The position numbers and the translations under genes were made by a program. The notes beneath the pieces are model-generated. The model ran no database searches. It saw only the letters and a program-made list of their open reading frames with translations, and was not told the origin of the DNA. Below are positions 56,203-64,000 of a stretch of 64,000 bases of DNA, piece by piece. Positions within the stretch are counted from its first letter, which is position 1, and the number at the start of each line of letters is the position of its first letter. Source of the stretch: Prevotella sp. E13-27 (lineage in GTDB: Bacteria > Bacteroidota > Bacteroidia > Bacteroidales > Bacteroidaceae); contig NZ_JALPSC010000002.1 of NCBI RefSeq assembly GCF_023217965.1, positions 124,001-188,000 of the forward strand, given 5' to 3'.

Positions 56203-57244
56203 CAAGAACAATCAGGGAGCCGACGAGCTTGTGAACGTACTGGGACTGATAGACAAGGACCTTACTTTCGACAAATGGGCTCCTATCGTGCCGCTGGGTG
56301 TAAGAGACCTTAAGGCCGTGATAGGTGAGGAGGTGGTGAACGCACTGGATAGTTTCTATCAGGAAGACGGCGTGACAGAAGAGGAACCGGAACCCGTGGA
56401 GACTGAACCAGGAAATCAGGAAGAGCCTGCAGAACCGGAACCTGTGCAGGAACCTGAGCAGGATCCAGAGAGCCAGGAAACACAGAATGATACGGAGGCT
56501 ATGCGTGAGGCCGTCAGGCTGGCACAGCAGGCTGCCGGTATGTTCACATGGCTAAAGGTGATACCTACACTGGAGGCACAGCACGGAAACTCAGGACGCG
56601 GCAAGCGTCTGGGTGAGAATGAACACGGGCTGACCGGCGCACAGGAGTTCAAGGATGAAGAGAACATCCGGAACATGGCATACGAGGCCATCGATGCCCT
56701 GGTGGAGATCATGGATGCCAACAGCTTTGACTTCTGGGTGAACAGCCCGAAGAAAAAGGCAATGGCACGGCTGCTGATCCAGGATAAGGAGACCTTCGAC
56801 GAATACTATACTACCGGAAGCCACCGCCTGTTTCTCTCACTGGTACCGATGATACGTGAGGCACAGGAAGACCAGATTATTCCCATCTTGACTAGGAAGA
56901 GATATGAGGATCTGCTGGAAGGGACAGACAAGGCACTGGCAGATAAGCTGATGGATGCAGTACGAAGACCGCTTGCACTGCTGGCCATCAAGAAGGCAGT
57001 GGAGAGACTGCCTATCGAGGTGCTGCCTACTGGTATTGTGCAGGTTCAGCAGACGGCGACGGTACGCGATAAGGTAAGGGCAGAGAAAGAGGCACGGGAG
57101 GCCGTAGCCGCCTCACTCAGGAGCGATGCCGCCGCCATGCTTGACAGACTGGTAGATCTGGTGGCTGAACTGGACGCTCAGGAAACGGAACCTGACTATT
57201 ATGTGCCAGGGCCTACCGTACAATCCAAAGGAATGACATTCTGA
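56189..57244 (+). CDS. Phage head-tail region protein with Glu/Pro linker
   Basis: 351 residues. Residues 1-60 and 110-345 are ordered and helical; between them (about 62-100) lies a low-complexity segment rich in Glu, Pro and Gln. Similar in layout to Bacteroidota phage proteins of the DUF6712 type, but I cannot confirm that family. Likely a head-tail adaptor or chaperone. Confidence 0.55.
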   Translation: MQLFNKNNQGADELVNVLGLIDKDLTFDKWAPIVPLGVRDLKAVIGEEVVNALDSFYQEDGVTEEEPEPVETEPGNQEEPAEPEPVQEPEQDPESQETQNDTEAMREAVRLAQQAAGMFTWLKVIPTLEAQHGNSGRGKRLGENEHGLTGAQEFKDEENIRNMAYEAIDALVEIMDANSFDFWVNSPKKKAMARLLIQDKETFDEYYTTGSHRLFLSLVPMIREAQEDQIIPILTRKRYEDLLEGTDKALADKLMDAVRRPLALLAIKKAVERLPIEVLPTGIVQVQQTATVRDKVRAEKEAREAVAASLRSDAAAMLDRLVDLVAELDAQETEPDYYVPGPTVQSKGMTF

Positions 57245-57245
57245 T

Positions 57246-58088
57246 ATGATGGAGTTTACTTTCAAGGGAGAGAAAAAACAGATACCGGCTATGCTGGAGG
57301 AACTGGATACGAAGCAGTATATCGAGTTCCTGAAACTCTCATCGATCATGTCAAAGGGGTATCTGACTCCTGGCGTATTCCGCGTGAAATGGATATCGGT
57401 ACTGCTGGGGCTGAAAACGGACTACACACAGTACGTGCCGGAGATCGTGGCAGAGGTGGACGCTCAGCTGGATAAGCTGGACGGATTCTTCGACTATGAG
57501 CCTATGCCTGATGGGGACGGAAGGGTGGTGACACCAAGACTTAAAACTGGCAGGCAGATGATGAAGGAATATGCCGGATGGGTGGGGCCTGGTGATATGC
57601 TTGACGGTATGACCTTCGGGAACTTTACTGACTGCCTGACCATCATGACCATGATTAAGACGGCGATAGACGAGGGAGAGGAGGAAGAGACAATCGCTGA
57701 AATGTACCAGGAAATGACAAGGAAGATCTACAGACCTGCAGTGCCTGTTCCTGAGACCGAGAAACTGGTACCGCCGCCGCTGCTCGTGCTCCATGCCGTG
57801 AACCTGTTTTCTTCGGTGTGGATGCAGATAGTCAGTGAGCCGGTGTATATCAACGGACAGACAGTCAATTTCTCTATATTGTTTTCCGGAATGCAGAACA
57901 ATGGACGCGCTGGCCTCGATGATAAGACGGGATGGCAGGGCATTACGTTTGAGGTGGCTGGTTCGGGCGTGTTCGGAAGAGTGCAGGATGTAAACGCTAC
58001 TCCATTCTGGGACGTGCTGCTGTATCTGTATAAATGCAAGTTCGAATATATGCACAACTTGAACACTGCTTCAAGGAAATCACATTAA
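57246..58088 (+). CDS. Hypothetical tail-region protein
   Basis: 280 residues. First half helical and acidic (IPAMLEELDTKQYIEFLKLSS); second half mixed. Position upstream of the tape measure fits a tail assembly protein. ATG 57246 or the next codon 57249 may start it. Confidence 0.55.
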   Translation: MMEFTFKGEKKQIPAMLEELDTKQYIEFLKLSSIMSKGYLTPGVFRVKWISVLLGLKTDYTQYVPEIVAEVDAQLDKLDGFFDYEPMPDGDGRVVTPRLKTGRQMMKEYAGWVGPGDMLDGMTFGNFTDCLTIMTMIKTAIDEGEEEETIAEMYQEMTRKIYRPAVPVPETEKLVPPPLLVLHAVNLFSSVWMQIVSEPVYINGQTVNFSILFSGMQNNGRAGLDDKTGWQGITFEVAGSGVFGRVQDVNATPFWDVLLYLYKCKFEYMHNLNTASRKSH

Positions 58089-58136
58089 AGCGTTACTTTA
58101 ACAAGAATCGTAACAATCTGAAAACGTGTAATATAT

Positions 58137-58574
58137 ATGGTTGATATTAAAGACTATCGGGAATACTGGGAACAGTATAAGGAGAGGATCCAGGGAATCT
58201 CTGATGTCGTGCCTCTGACTGTTGATCAGGATATCAGCAAGACGGTGCAGAATATCAGGAAGGATAAGATGGTGCTCTTCATGCTCGTGCCAGAGACGAA
58301 AGGATCAGGCGTGAACGTGGATGCCTACGAGGAGAAAAATGAGGGCGTGGTATTCCTGGGAAAGAAGTATGATCCTCAGAGAGGTGGAGCCTATGCCTGT
58401 ATAGAGAGTGTGCAGCCGGTGATCAGTGAGATACGCGATATGATGATGGAGGATATGGCCTCTGGATGTCCGGTACTGGGTACACTGGATATAGACAGTA
58501 TCAGGATCGTACCGGTGTCTGCCTGGTATAACGTGCTGGCAGGATGGATGATTGACTTCACGTTCACAATATAA
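58137..58574 (+). CDS. Hypothetical tail-region protein
   Basis: 145 residues, alpha/beta, ending NVLAGWMIDFTFTI. Resembles in size and place a tail completion protein. Not recognised. Confidence 0.55.
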   Translation: MVDIKDYREYWEQYKERIQGISDVVPLTVDQDISKTVQNIRKDKMVLFMLVPETKGSGVNVDAYEEKNEGVVFLGKKYDPQRGGAYACIESVQPVISEIRDMMMEDMASGCPVLGTLDIDSIRIVPVSAWYNVLAGWMIDFTFTI

Positions 58575-58584
58575 AATATAGGGT

Positions 58585-58944
58585 ATGTCTGAACTGGGTG
58601 AACTGATGCGCCAGCAAATGACAAGGGGCGCGGAAAAGGTGTTCAGGACACAGGCCGCCATCGCTCAGGAAAAACCGCTGAGGAAGACGGGACGGCTGAT
58701 AGAGGCCCTGACCACTCCATCGTTCATGGTGAACATGGAGGGGCAGAGCGTCGTGACTACAGCCGACATTCCTCTGTATATCCGTTTCCTGGATATGAAG
58801 TCGAAAGGGAACAACAAAATCTATAACCGTGTAGTGTTCGGTGTGATGGGAGAGGCAAGGCGAAGGATAGAATACGGATACACCGACGAGATAGCGGCAC
58901 AGGTAAGGAAAGAACTGATAGATGCCGGTGCTACCTTAAAATAA
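58585..58944 (+). CDS. Hypothetical tail-region protein
   Basis: 119 residues with a basic helical first half. Size and place are like HK97 gp10-type head-tail joining proteins, but no family motif is visible. Confidence 0.5.
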   Translation: MSELGELMRQQMTRGAEKVFRTQAAIAQEKPLRKTGRLIEALTTPSFMVNMEGQSVVTTADIPLYIRFLDMKSKGNNKIYNRVVFGVMGEARRRIEYGYTDEIAAQVRKELIDAGATLK

Positions 58945-58955
58945 TTGCCGAAATA

Positions 58956-58987
58956 TTTGGATATGTCGGAAATTATATGTATATTTG
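58956..58987 (+). promoter_or_regulatory. Promoter of the 57-residue membrane protein
   Basis: TTTG 58956-58959 and TATATTTG 58980-58987, 24 bp start to start. Confidence 0.75.
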
Positions 58988-59012
58988 CAGTGTAATAATA
59001 AACATCACAGAT

Positions 59013-59186
59013 ATGGCAGACGTTTTGTTTCTTATAGGATTCGTCGTAACGCTGATATGGTTCTGGAAGTCGAAATATACACCGGTAACCATGTGGGGAT
59101 TGGCCGTGTTTGTCGTTTCCAGTATGATATTCACGCCAGTCATAACGATTCCCGTACAGTGGGCGTATGCCAAATACATAAGGTAA
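59013..59186 (+). CDS. 57-residue membrane protein, cargo (moron) candidate
   Basis: Two hydrophobic helices (residues about 3-17 and 29-50) with a short basic loop. It has its own promoter and terminator inside the tail operon, the mark of a gene that may be expressed from the silent prophage. Superinfection exclusion is a possible role; nothing in the sequence proves it. Confidence 0.6.
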   Translation: MADVLFLIGFVVTLIWFWKSKYTPVTMWGLAVFVVSSMIFTPVITIPVQWAYAKYIR

Positions 59187-59205
59187 CAACCCTTTTAGAA
59201 TAGAG

Positions 59206-59269
59206 GCCCGTAGCGATTCTACGGGCTTTTTCATGTCCTTTCCTGTTACCGGAATAGGCTTTATCTTTG
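59206..59269 (+). promoter_or_regulatory. Terminator followed by tape-measure promoter
   Basis: Stem GCCCGTAG/CTACGGGC with loop CGATT, then TTTTTCATGTCC; TATCTTTG at 59262-59269 inside TTATCTTTGCCGTA, 24 bp before the next ATG. Confidence 0.78.
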
Positions 59270-59293
59270 CCGTAAAAACAAAGTTTTTATATT

Positions 59294-62200
59294 ATGGCAA
59301 AGTTAAAATCAGACTATATTTCCTGGACCCTTACGCTGAAAGCAGAGGGCGTACAGAAGGAAATACACAACATCACTGAGGCAAACCAGGAACTGAAAGA
59401 GTCGAACCAGGCCCTGAGAAAGGAAATGAGGAACCTGGAGAAACAGGGAAAGGTGGGTACGGCTGAATATAAGAACCTGAACGCTCAGGTGAAGAAAAAC
59501 TCCGACCTCATGAAGGAGAACACCGAGAAGGTGAAACTCCTGGAATCACGTCTGGATAAGACGAACATGAGCGCCGCCCAACTGGAGAAAATGGCGAAAC
59601 GCCTGCGTACCGAACTAAGGAACACGGCAAAGAGCCTGGAACCTGAGAAATACAGACAGCTCCAGAAGGAACTGAACGAGGTGGAGAAAGCCATGGGAAA
59701 AGCCTCGAAGGGCAGTACCGGATTCGGTGCTTCGCTGAGATCCCTGGATAAGATAACGGAGATTATCAGGGGAACACTTTGGAGCCTGGGACTGATCATC
59801 ACAGGCAAGATCGTGGATACCTTCCGGAATGCTATACAGGTGATCATCGACTTCGAGGCTGAGAACTCGAAACTGGCCGCTATCCTGGGAACGACGAAAG
59901 ACGGTGTGAAGGAACTCACAGACCAGGCACGGCAGCTGGGAGCAACAACATCGTACACAGCCAGTGAGGTAACGAAACTACAGATAGAACTGGCTAAGCT
60001 GGGATTCGCGAAAGAACAGATCATGGCAATGACACCGGAGGTGCTGAAATTCGCGAAAGCCGTAGATGCTGACCTGGGGAGTGCTGCAGCTCTCACGGGT
60101 GCAGCGCTTCGTATGTTCGGACTGGAGGCTGAGGATGCAGGACGGGTGGTATCGACATTGGCCGTGGGTACTACAAAATCGGCATTGTCATTTTCCTATC
60201 TGGAAAGCGCACTGTCAACAGTAGGACCGGTGGCAAAGTCTTTCGGATTCACTATCGAGGAGACAACGGCACTGCTGGGTGCTCTGGCTAACAGCGGATT
60301 CGATGCCTCTTCTGCGGCAACGGCTACCCGAAACATTATGCTGAATATGGCTGACGGTTCAGGAAAACTGGCTATCGCACTAGGCAAGCCGGTGAAAAGC
60401 CTGGATGATCTGGTGGACGGACTGGAGAAACTGCAGGCCGAGGGCGTGGACCTGAATAAGGCACTGGAACTGACTGACAAGAGAAGTGTGGCAGCCTTCC
60501 AGACATTCCTGAGTGGAGCACAGAGCCTGAGAGAGCTGAAAGATGGCGTGACCGACAGCACGGAGGCCTTCGATGCCATGGTGGAAGAAATGGGGGATAA
60601 CGTGAAGGGAGCACTGACCATACTATCCTCTACACTGGAAGGCCTGGTACTGAGATTCTATGAATCACGTGGAATCATGAAACTGCTGATACAGACGGTA
60701 ACGCTTCTGCTGGAAGGTATAGGATGGTGTATCGATAAGTTCAATGAATATTCGGTAGTCACCTATACGATAACTACTTATGTGGTGGCATACACGGCAG
60801 CAGTAAAACTGAACATCGCTGAACGGTTGAAATCACTGGCATTGTTGGTCAAGGAGAAAGCAGCCAAGATTGCACAGACGGCAGTCACACTGTCACAGAC
60901 GGCAGCGACAGGGGGGCTGACTGCTGCATCGAAGGCCTTACGCGTGGAACTGCTTAAGAATCCGTACATGGCGATTGCTGCAGCTGTACTGGCACTGGCC
61001 GTCGCTATCTGGCAGCTGACACAGAGAACAAAGGAACTGACCATCGCTGAGAAGACGGAACGGGAACTGAGCAAGACAATTCAGGAACGGGAGAACGAGA
61101 GGCTGAACAGTATAAGGATGCATACGAAGGCCATCAATGACCAGAATACTTCCATCAAGGAAAAGAACCGTCTGCTGGCGATCCTGAAAAAGGAGACTGG
61201 CGATAACAACCTGGCACTGGATAAAAATAACCGCCTGACAAAAGATAGCGTGGAACGAATCAACAAACGATGCCAGGCCATACGAAAGGAAATAGCCATC
61301 GAAGCATACAGGGAGAAACTGCTGGATCTGCAGAAGAAACAGATTGAGGCTGAGGAACAGAAGGAAAAGGCAAAGAAAGAGGCAAACAGTGCAAGTAATA
61401 TGGCAGCCGCCAATGCCACTAACTCGTCTTCGGCTGGATGGGCGCTTGTCACATGGTTTAAAGGCAACAGTGCCAAAAGTGCAACAAAAGAGATTCAGGA
61501 CTATTCGGCTGAGATCGATAAGATAGAGCGGAAGATCATCGCATTTGAAAATGATTTGGCTGACCTGGGTAGTGCCAGTGGTGACGCTCAGAGCTCTTCA
61601 CTGATCAAGAAACTGGAGGCTGAGAAAGCTCAGGTGGAACAGTGGGATGAATCAACGGAGGATGCCATCGCCAAGAAAAACAAAGAGATACAACGTATCG
61701 AGGAAGAGATAAAGCGTCTGAAGAAACTGGGCCGTACAGACGGAAAACCGGAGGCTGGAGAATATGGCAAGGACGGCGAGACGGCCAAGGTGCTGAAACC
61801 ACTCGAAAATGAGCATAAGGAGAGAATGCTGCAGATAGAGAAAAACGGACGTGAAGAGGGGAAACGGGAAATAGACATAGCCATCGAGCAGACGAATGAA
61901 CTCATGGCATATTACCAGAAGCGTATCGATGCACTGGCAGCACTGGAGGCAAAGACACCTGCCAACAAAAAGAAACTGCTGGATGAGATTCACAGCCTTA
62001 CCATCGAGGCACAGACAAAACTGTATGCGGCCAGTGACACGCTGAGCCAGGCACAGGTGACAAAGGAACAGCAGGACCGGGATAAGCGTATCGAGATAGA
62101 GAATGCCTACTACCAGCAGCAGAAGAACAGCATGGAAAAGGCTTATCAGGAGGGTAAGATCACTAAGGGTGCATACGATGCCTATATGATGGAGGTGGAA

Positions 62201-63526
62201 CAGGCTCACTGCATGGAGATGGAAGAGATTGCCAGAACATACCAGGAAAGGATAACCGCCCTGGAAATTGCCAACAGTGAGACAAAGGAAAAAGTCGTCA
62301 AGGAGGCAAACGATGCCGTGAAAGCCTCTGAGATGGATACGCTCAGGGCAAGGGCCGCCATTGCTCAGAAGATGAAGGAACTGGGAGCCTCTAACCCCGT
62401 AGGACTGGCTGGGATGCAGTCTCAACGGGATCGTATGATAGCTGATACGGAAGCGACCTATAATGCCATCATTCAGATTGCTAAGAATGCGGGACTGTCA
62501 ACAGTGGAACTGGAAAGGCAGAAGCAGGCTGAGATCAACCAGATAAACTATGAATATGAACAAGGACAGTACCAGCTGCAGCAGGAACTGGGCGTTACCT
62601 GGGCACAGGAATACAATAATGAACTGGATAAATATAAGCACCTCCTGGATCAGGAGCTTATCAGCGAAAAGCAGTTCCAGAAAAAGAAACTACAGCTGCA
62701 GGTACAGAACGCCAAGAAGTATTTCGACTACTATAGCGGCCTGAGCTCTTCAATGATCGACAATATGCAGCAGTACGAAATGGATGCCGTCGATGCAAAA
62801 TACGATGTACTGATCCGTGAGGCTGAGAACAATGGCGAGGATACGGCAGAACTGGAAGAGAAGAAAGAAAATGAGAAACTGGAAATCCAGAAGAAATATG
62901 CGGACGTGAACTTCGCCATCAAATGCTCACAGATCATCGCAGATACAGCAGTGTCTATCATGATGGCATACTCACAGCTGGGACCTATCGCCGGATCTAT
63001 TGCCGCCGCTCTGATGACAGTGACGGGAGCTATGCAGCTGGCCAGCGCCAAGGCTGAACGTGACAAGATCAAGAACATGAAGCCTGGAAAGACATCTGGA
63101 AGCAAGGGAGAATCGGCCGTTACAGCTGAGCGTGTGGTGAACGGATATGCGGAAGGTGGTTATACAGGTGACGGTGGCCGCTATGAGGTGGCCGGATATG
63201 TGCATAAAGGTGAGTATGTAGTACCACAGCCTATCATGGATGATCCGCGTGTCATTGATGCGGTAGGAACAATCGAGGCCATCAGGAGACATCAGGATAA
63301 GACGGGAACAATGCCAGGATATGCGGAGGGTGGACCGGTGGCAGGTTCAGCACCTTCTGGTACGTCGAAGGAAGATCCGTCTATTATCAGAGAGGCCGCC
63401 AGGGATATCAGGGAGGCCGCTGAAAGCATCAGGAAAGTGAAGGCATATATCGTCTATCAGGATCTGGAAAAGGCTAAGGATACCATAGACAATGCCAGGG
63501 GACATTTCAAACGCAATAACGGATAA
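59294..63526 (+). CDS. Phage tail tape measure protein (TP901-like)
   Basis: 1,410 residues. N-terminal coiled coil (to about 150), then the TP901 tape-measure core (about 165-440: LAAILGTTKDGVKELTDQARQL, TTSYTASEVTKLQIELAKLGF). A hydrophobic helix lies near 555-575 and another hydrophobic, Ala/Gly-rich stretch near 1215-1255, separated by long coiled coil. A glycine-rich part follows (VVNGYAEGGYTGDGGRYEVAGYV). It sets tail length and implies a long-tailed phage. Confidence 0.9.
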   Translation: MAKLKSDYISWTLTLKAEGVQKEIHNITEANQELKESNQALRKEMRNLEKQGKVGTAEYKNLNAQVKKNSDLMKENTEKVKLLESRLDKTNMSAAQLEKMAKRLRTELRNTAKSLEPEKYRQLQKELNEVEKAMGKASKGSTGFGASLRSLDKITEIIRGTLWSLGLIITGKIVDTFRNAIQVIIDFEAENSKLAAILGTTKDGVKELTDQARQLGATTSYTASEVTKLQIELAKLGFAKEQIMAMTPEVLKFAKAVDADLGSAAALTGAALRMFGLEAEDAGRVVSTLAVGTTKSALSFSYLESALSTVGPVAKSFGFTIEETTALLGALANSGFDASSAATATRNIMLNMADGSGKLAIALGKPVKSLDDLVDGLEKLQAEGVDLNKALELTDKRSVAAFQTFLSGAQSLRELKDGVTDSTEAFDAMVEEMGDNVKGALTILSSTLEGLVLRFYESRGIMKLLIQTVTLLLEGIGWCIDKFNEYSVVTYTITTYVVAYTAAVKLNIAERLKSLALLVKEKAAKIAQTAVTLSQTAATGGLTAASKALRVELLKNPYMAIAAAVLALAVAIWQLTQRTKELTIAEKTERELSKTIQERENERLNSIRMHTKAINDQNTSIKEKNRLLAILKKETGDNNLALDKNNRLTKDSVERINKRCQAIRKEIAIEAYREKLLDLQKKQIEAEEQKEKAKKEANSASNMAAANATNSSSAGWALVTWFKGNSAKSATKEIQDYSAEIDKIERKIIAFENDLADLGSASGDAQSSSLIKKLEAEKAQVEQWDESTEDAIAKKNKEIQRIEEEIKRLKKLGRTDGKPEAGEYGKDGETAKVLKPLENEHKERMLQIEKNGREEGKREIDIAIEQTNELMAYYQKRIDALAALEAKTPANKKKLLDEIHSLTIEAQTKLYAASDTLSQAQVTKEQQDRDKRIEIENAYYQQQKNSMEKAYQEGKITKGAYDAYMMEVEQAHCMEMEEIARTYQERITALEIANSETKEKVVKEANDAVKASEMDTLRARAAIAQKMKELGASNPVGLAGMQSQRDRMIADTEATYNAIIQIAKNAGLSTVELERQKQAEINQINYEYEQGQYQLQQELGVTWAQEYNNELDKYKHLLDQELISEKQFQKKKLQLQVQNAKKYFDYYSGLSSSMIDNMQQYEMDAVDAKYDVLIREAENNGEDTAELEEKKENEKLEIQKKYADVNFAIKCSQIIADTAVSIMMAYSQLGPIAGSIAAALMTVTGAMQLASAKAERDKIKNMKPGKTSGSKGESAVTAERVVNGYAEGGYTGDGGRYEVAGYVHKGEYVVPQPIMDDPRVIDAVGTIEAIRRHQDKTGTMPGYAEGGPVAGSAPSGTSKEDPSIIREAARDIREAAESIRKVKAYIVYQDLEKAKDTIDNARGHFKRNNG

Positions 63527-63532
63527 GAAGAT

Positions 63533-64000
63533 ATGAAGATACTTACAGAGAAGGGAGCACTCGATCTGACTGAGGATTTCAGCATCCAGATCGACAACAA
63601 AAGCCCGATCAGTAACGATCTGGCATCACAGAGCGTGCCAGTGACAGTACCGGCTACGCCGAATAATGCGAAGATAACGGGATTCCCGTTCAGGCCTGAC
63701 CTGGCAGATGAACCTATGGGAGGGGATGCACCGTGTGTCGTACAGGATGGATCATACAGAAGGACGGGACAGATGCATGTGGTATCCGCTTCAAGGAAAG
63801 AAGGTATCACCATAAACATAGGATTCGACAACGCGGAGGCATATGCGAAGTGGAAGAACTCATACATGCAGGATCTTCCGAACCTGCCTGTTATCGACTA
63901 TGGCATGGCGAGCAGTGCCGCTGCTACACTGGAGAGGCTGATGGCTGATCCTGGAAGTTCTCAGGATATGGCCGTATTCCCCGTACAGGTGTCGGAAAAG
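63533..64000 (+). CDS. Tail protein, cut by the window edge
   Basis: At least 156 residues, beta-rich, starting MKILTEKGALDLTEDFSIQID. It continues past the right edge. First gene after the tape measure, so a distal tail component is likely. Not recognised. Confidence 0.6.
   Translation, partial: MKILTEKGALDLTEDFSIQIDNKSPISNDLASQSVPVTVPATPNNAKITGFPFRPDLADEPMGGDAPCVVQDGSYRRTGQMHVVSASRKEGITINIGFDNAEAYAKWKNSYMQDLPNLPVIDYGMASSAAATLERLMADPGSSQDMAVFPVQVSEK

Noticed and set aside
33547..64000. Mu-like transposable phage or a diversity-generating retroelement
   Set aside because: No transposase, MuB-like ATPase, reverse transcriptase or template repeat was found in the window.

Overview
The window is chromosome from a member of the Bacteroidota, most probably a Prevotella-type (Prevotellaceae) gut or rumen bacterium. 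Evidence: the 16S rRNA gene has a Prevotella-like sequence; promoters follow the Bacteroidota pattern (TTTG, about 20 nt, TAnnTTTG) and Shine-Dalgarno sites are rare; and the gene families (DUF4421, long-form urocanase, FtcD fusion, C11 peptidase lipoprotein) are typical of the phylum. Species was not determined.

Host region (1-33,460). The minus strand carries histidine breakdown genes (hutU, ftcD) behind a 22-bp tandem repeat, then mutS2. A plus-strand trio follows: a DUF4421 outer-membrane protein, a clostripain-like surface lipoprotein and a D-Ala-D-Ala dipeptidase-like lipoprotein. Next come ilvE and a subtilase-xseA-xseB operon on the minus strand. On the plus strand are a MATE exporter, a cytidylate-kinase-like protein and a YfcE-like phosphodiesterase. 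A tightly coupled cluster then runs from rmlB through a sigma-region-4-like protein, purT, a FdtA-like ketoisomerase, a FemAB/GNAT-like protein and a DegT aminotransferase to an MBOAT acyltransferase and an SGNH-like protein. It reads as synthesis of a dTDP-3-amino-3,6-dideoxy sugar plus O-acylation of a surface glycan. After a small HTH protein and a BI-1 family membrane protein comes a complete rRNA operon (16S, tRNA-Ile, tRNA-Ala, 23S, 5S) and one small secreted protein.

Prophage (about 33,480 to beyond 64,000). The left edge carries 19 bp that resemble the 3' end of a tRNA gene on the minus strand, a candidate attachment site. A divergent repressor/early-promoter pair has a palindromic operator (TCGATT-N3-AATCGA). 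Early genes are joined by ATGA overlaps and include a DUF4406 protein and a Dam-type methylase; a primase-helicase follows. A 1-kb non-coding hub (40,250-41,305) contains a candidate structured minus-strand RNA with its own promoter and terminator, repeated GTTACAAA boxes and a possible leaderless 31-residue gene. Late genes come in an unusual order: head protease, scaffold-capsid fusion, structural genes, terminase, a cargo region with hicAB, a lysis cassette, portal, a PLD-like protein, adaptor and tail genes, tape measure, and a gene cut by the window edge. No integrase, transposase or endolysin was recognised inside the window.

Most notable observations: the early operator recurs with the same palindrome and the same promoter geometry 16.5 kb away, in front of a tiny transcript (RNA or 22-residue peptide) next to hicAB; the minus-strand RNA beside the repeat array; a one-protein (u-spanin-like) lysis gene; and small promoter-gene-terminator cargo units inserted among late genes.
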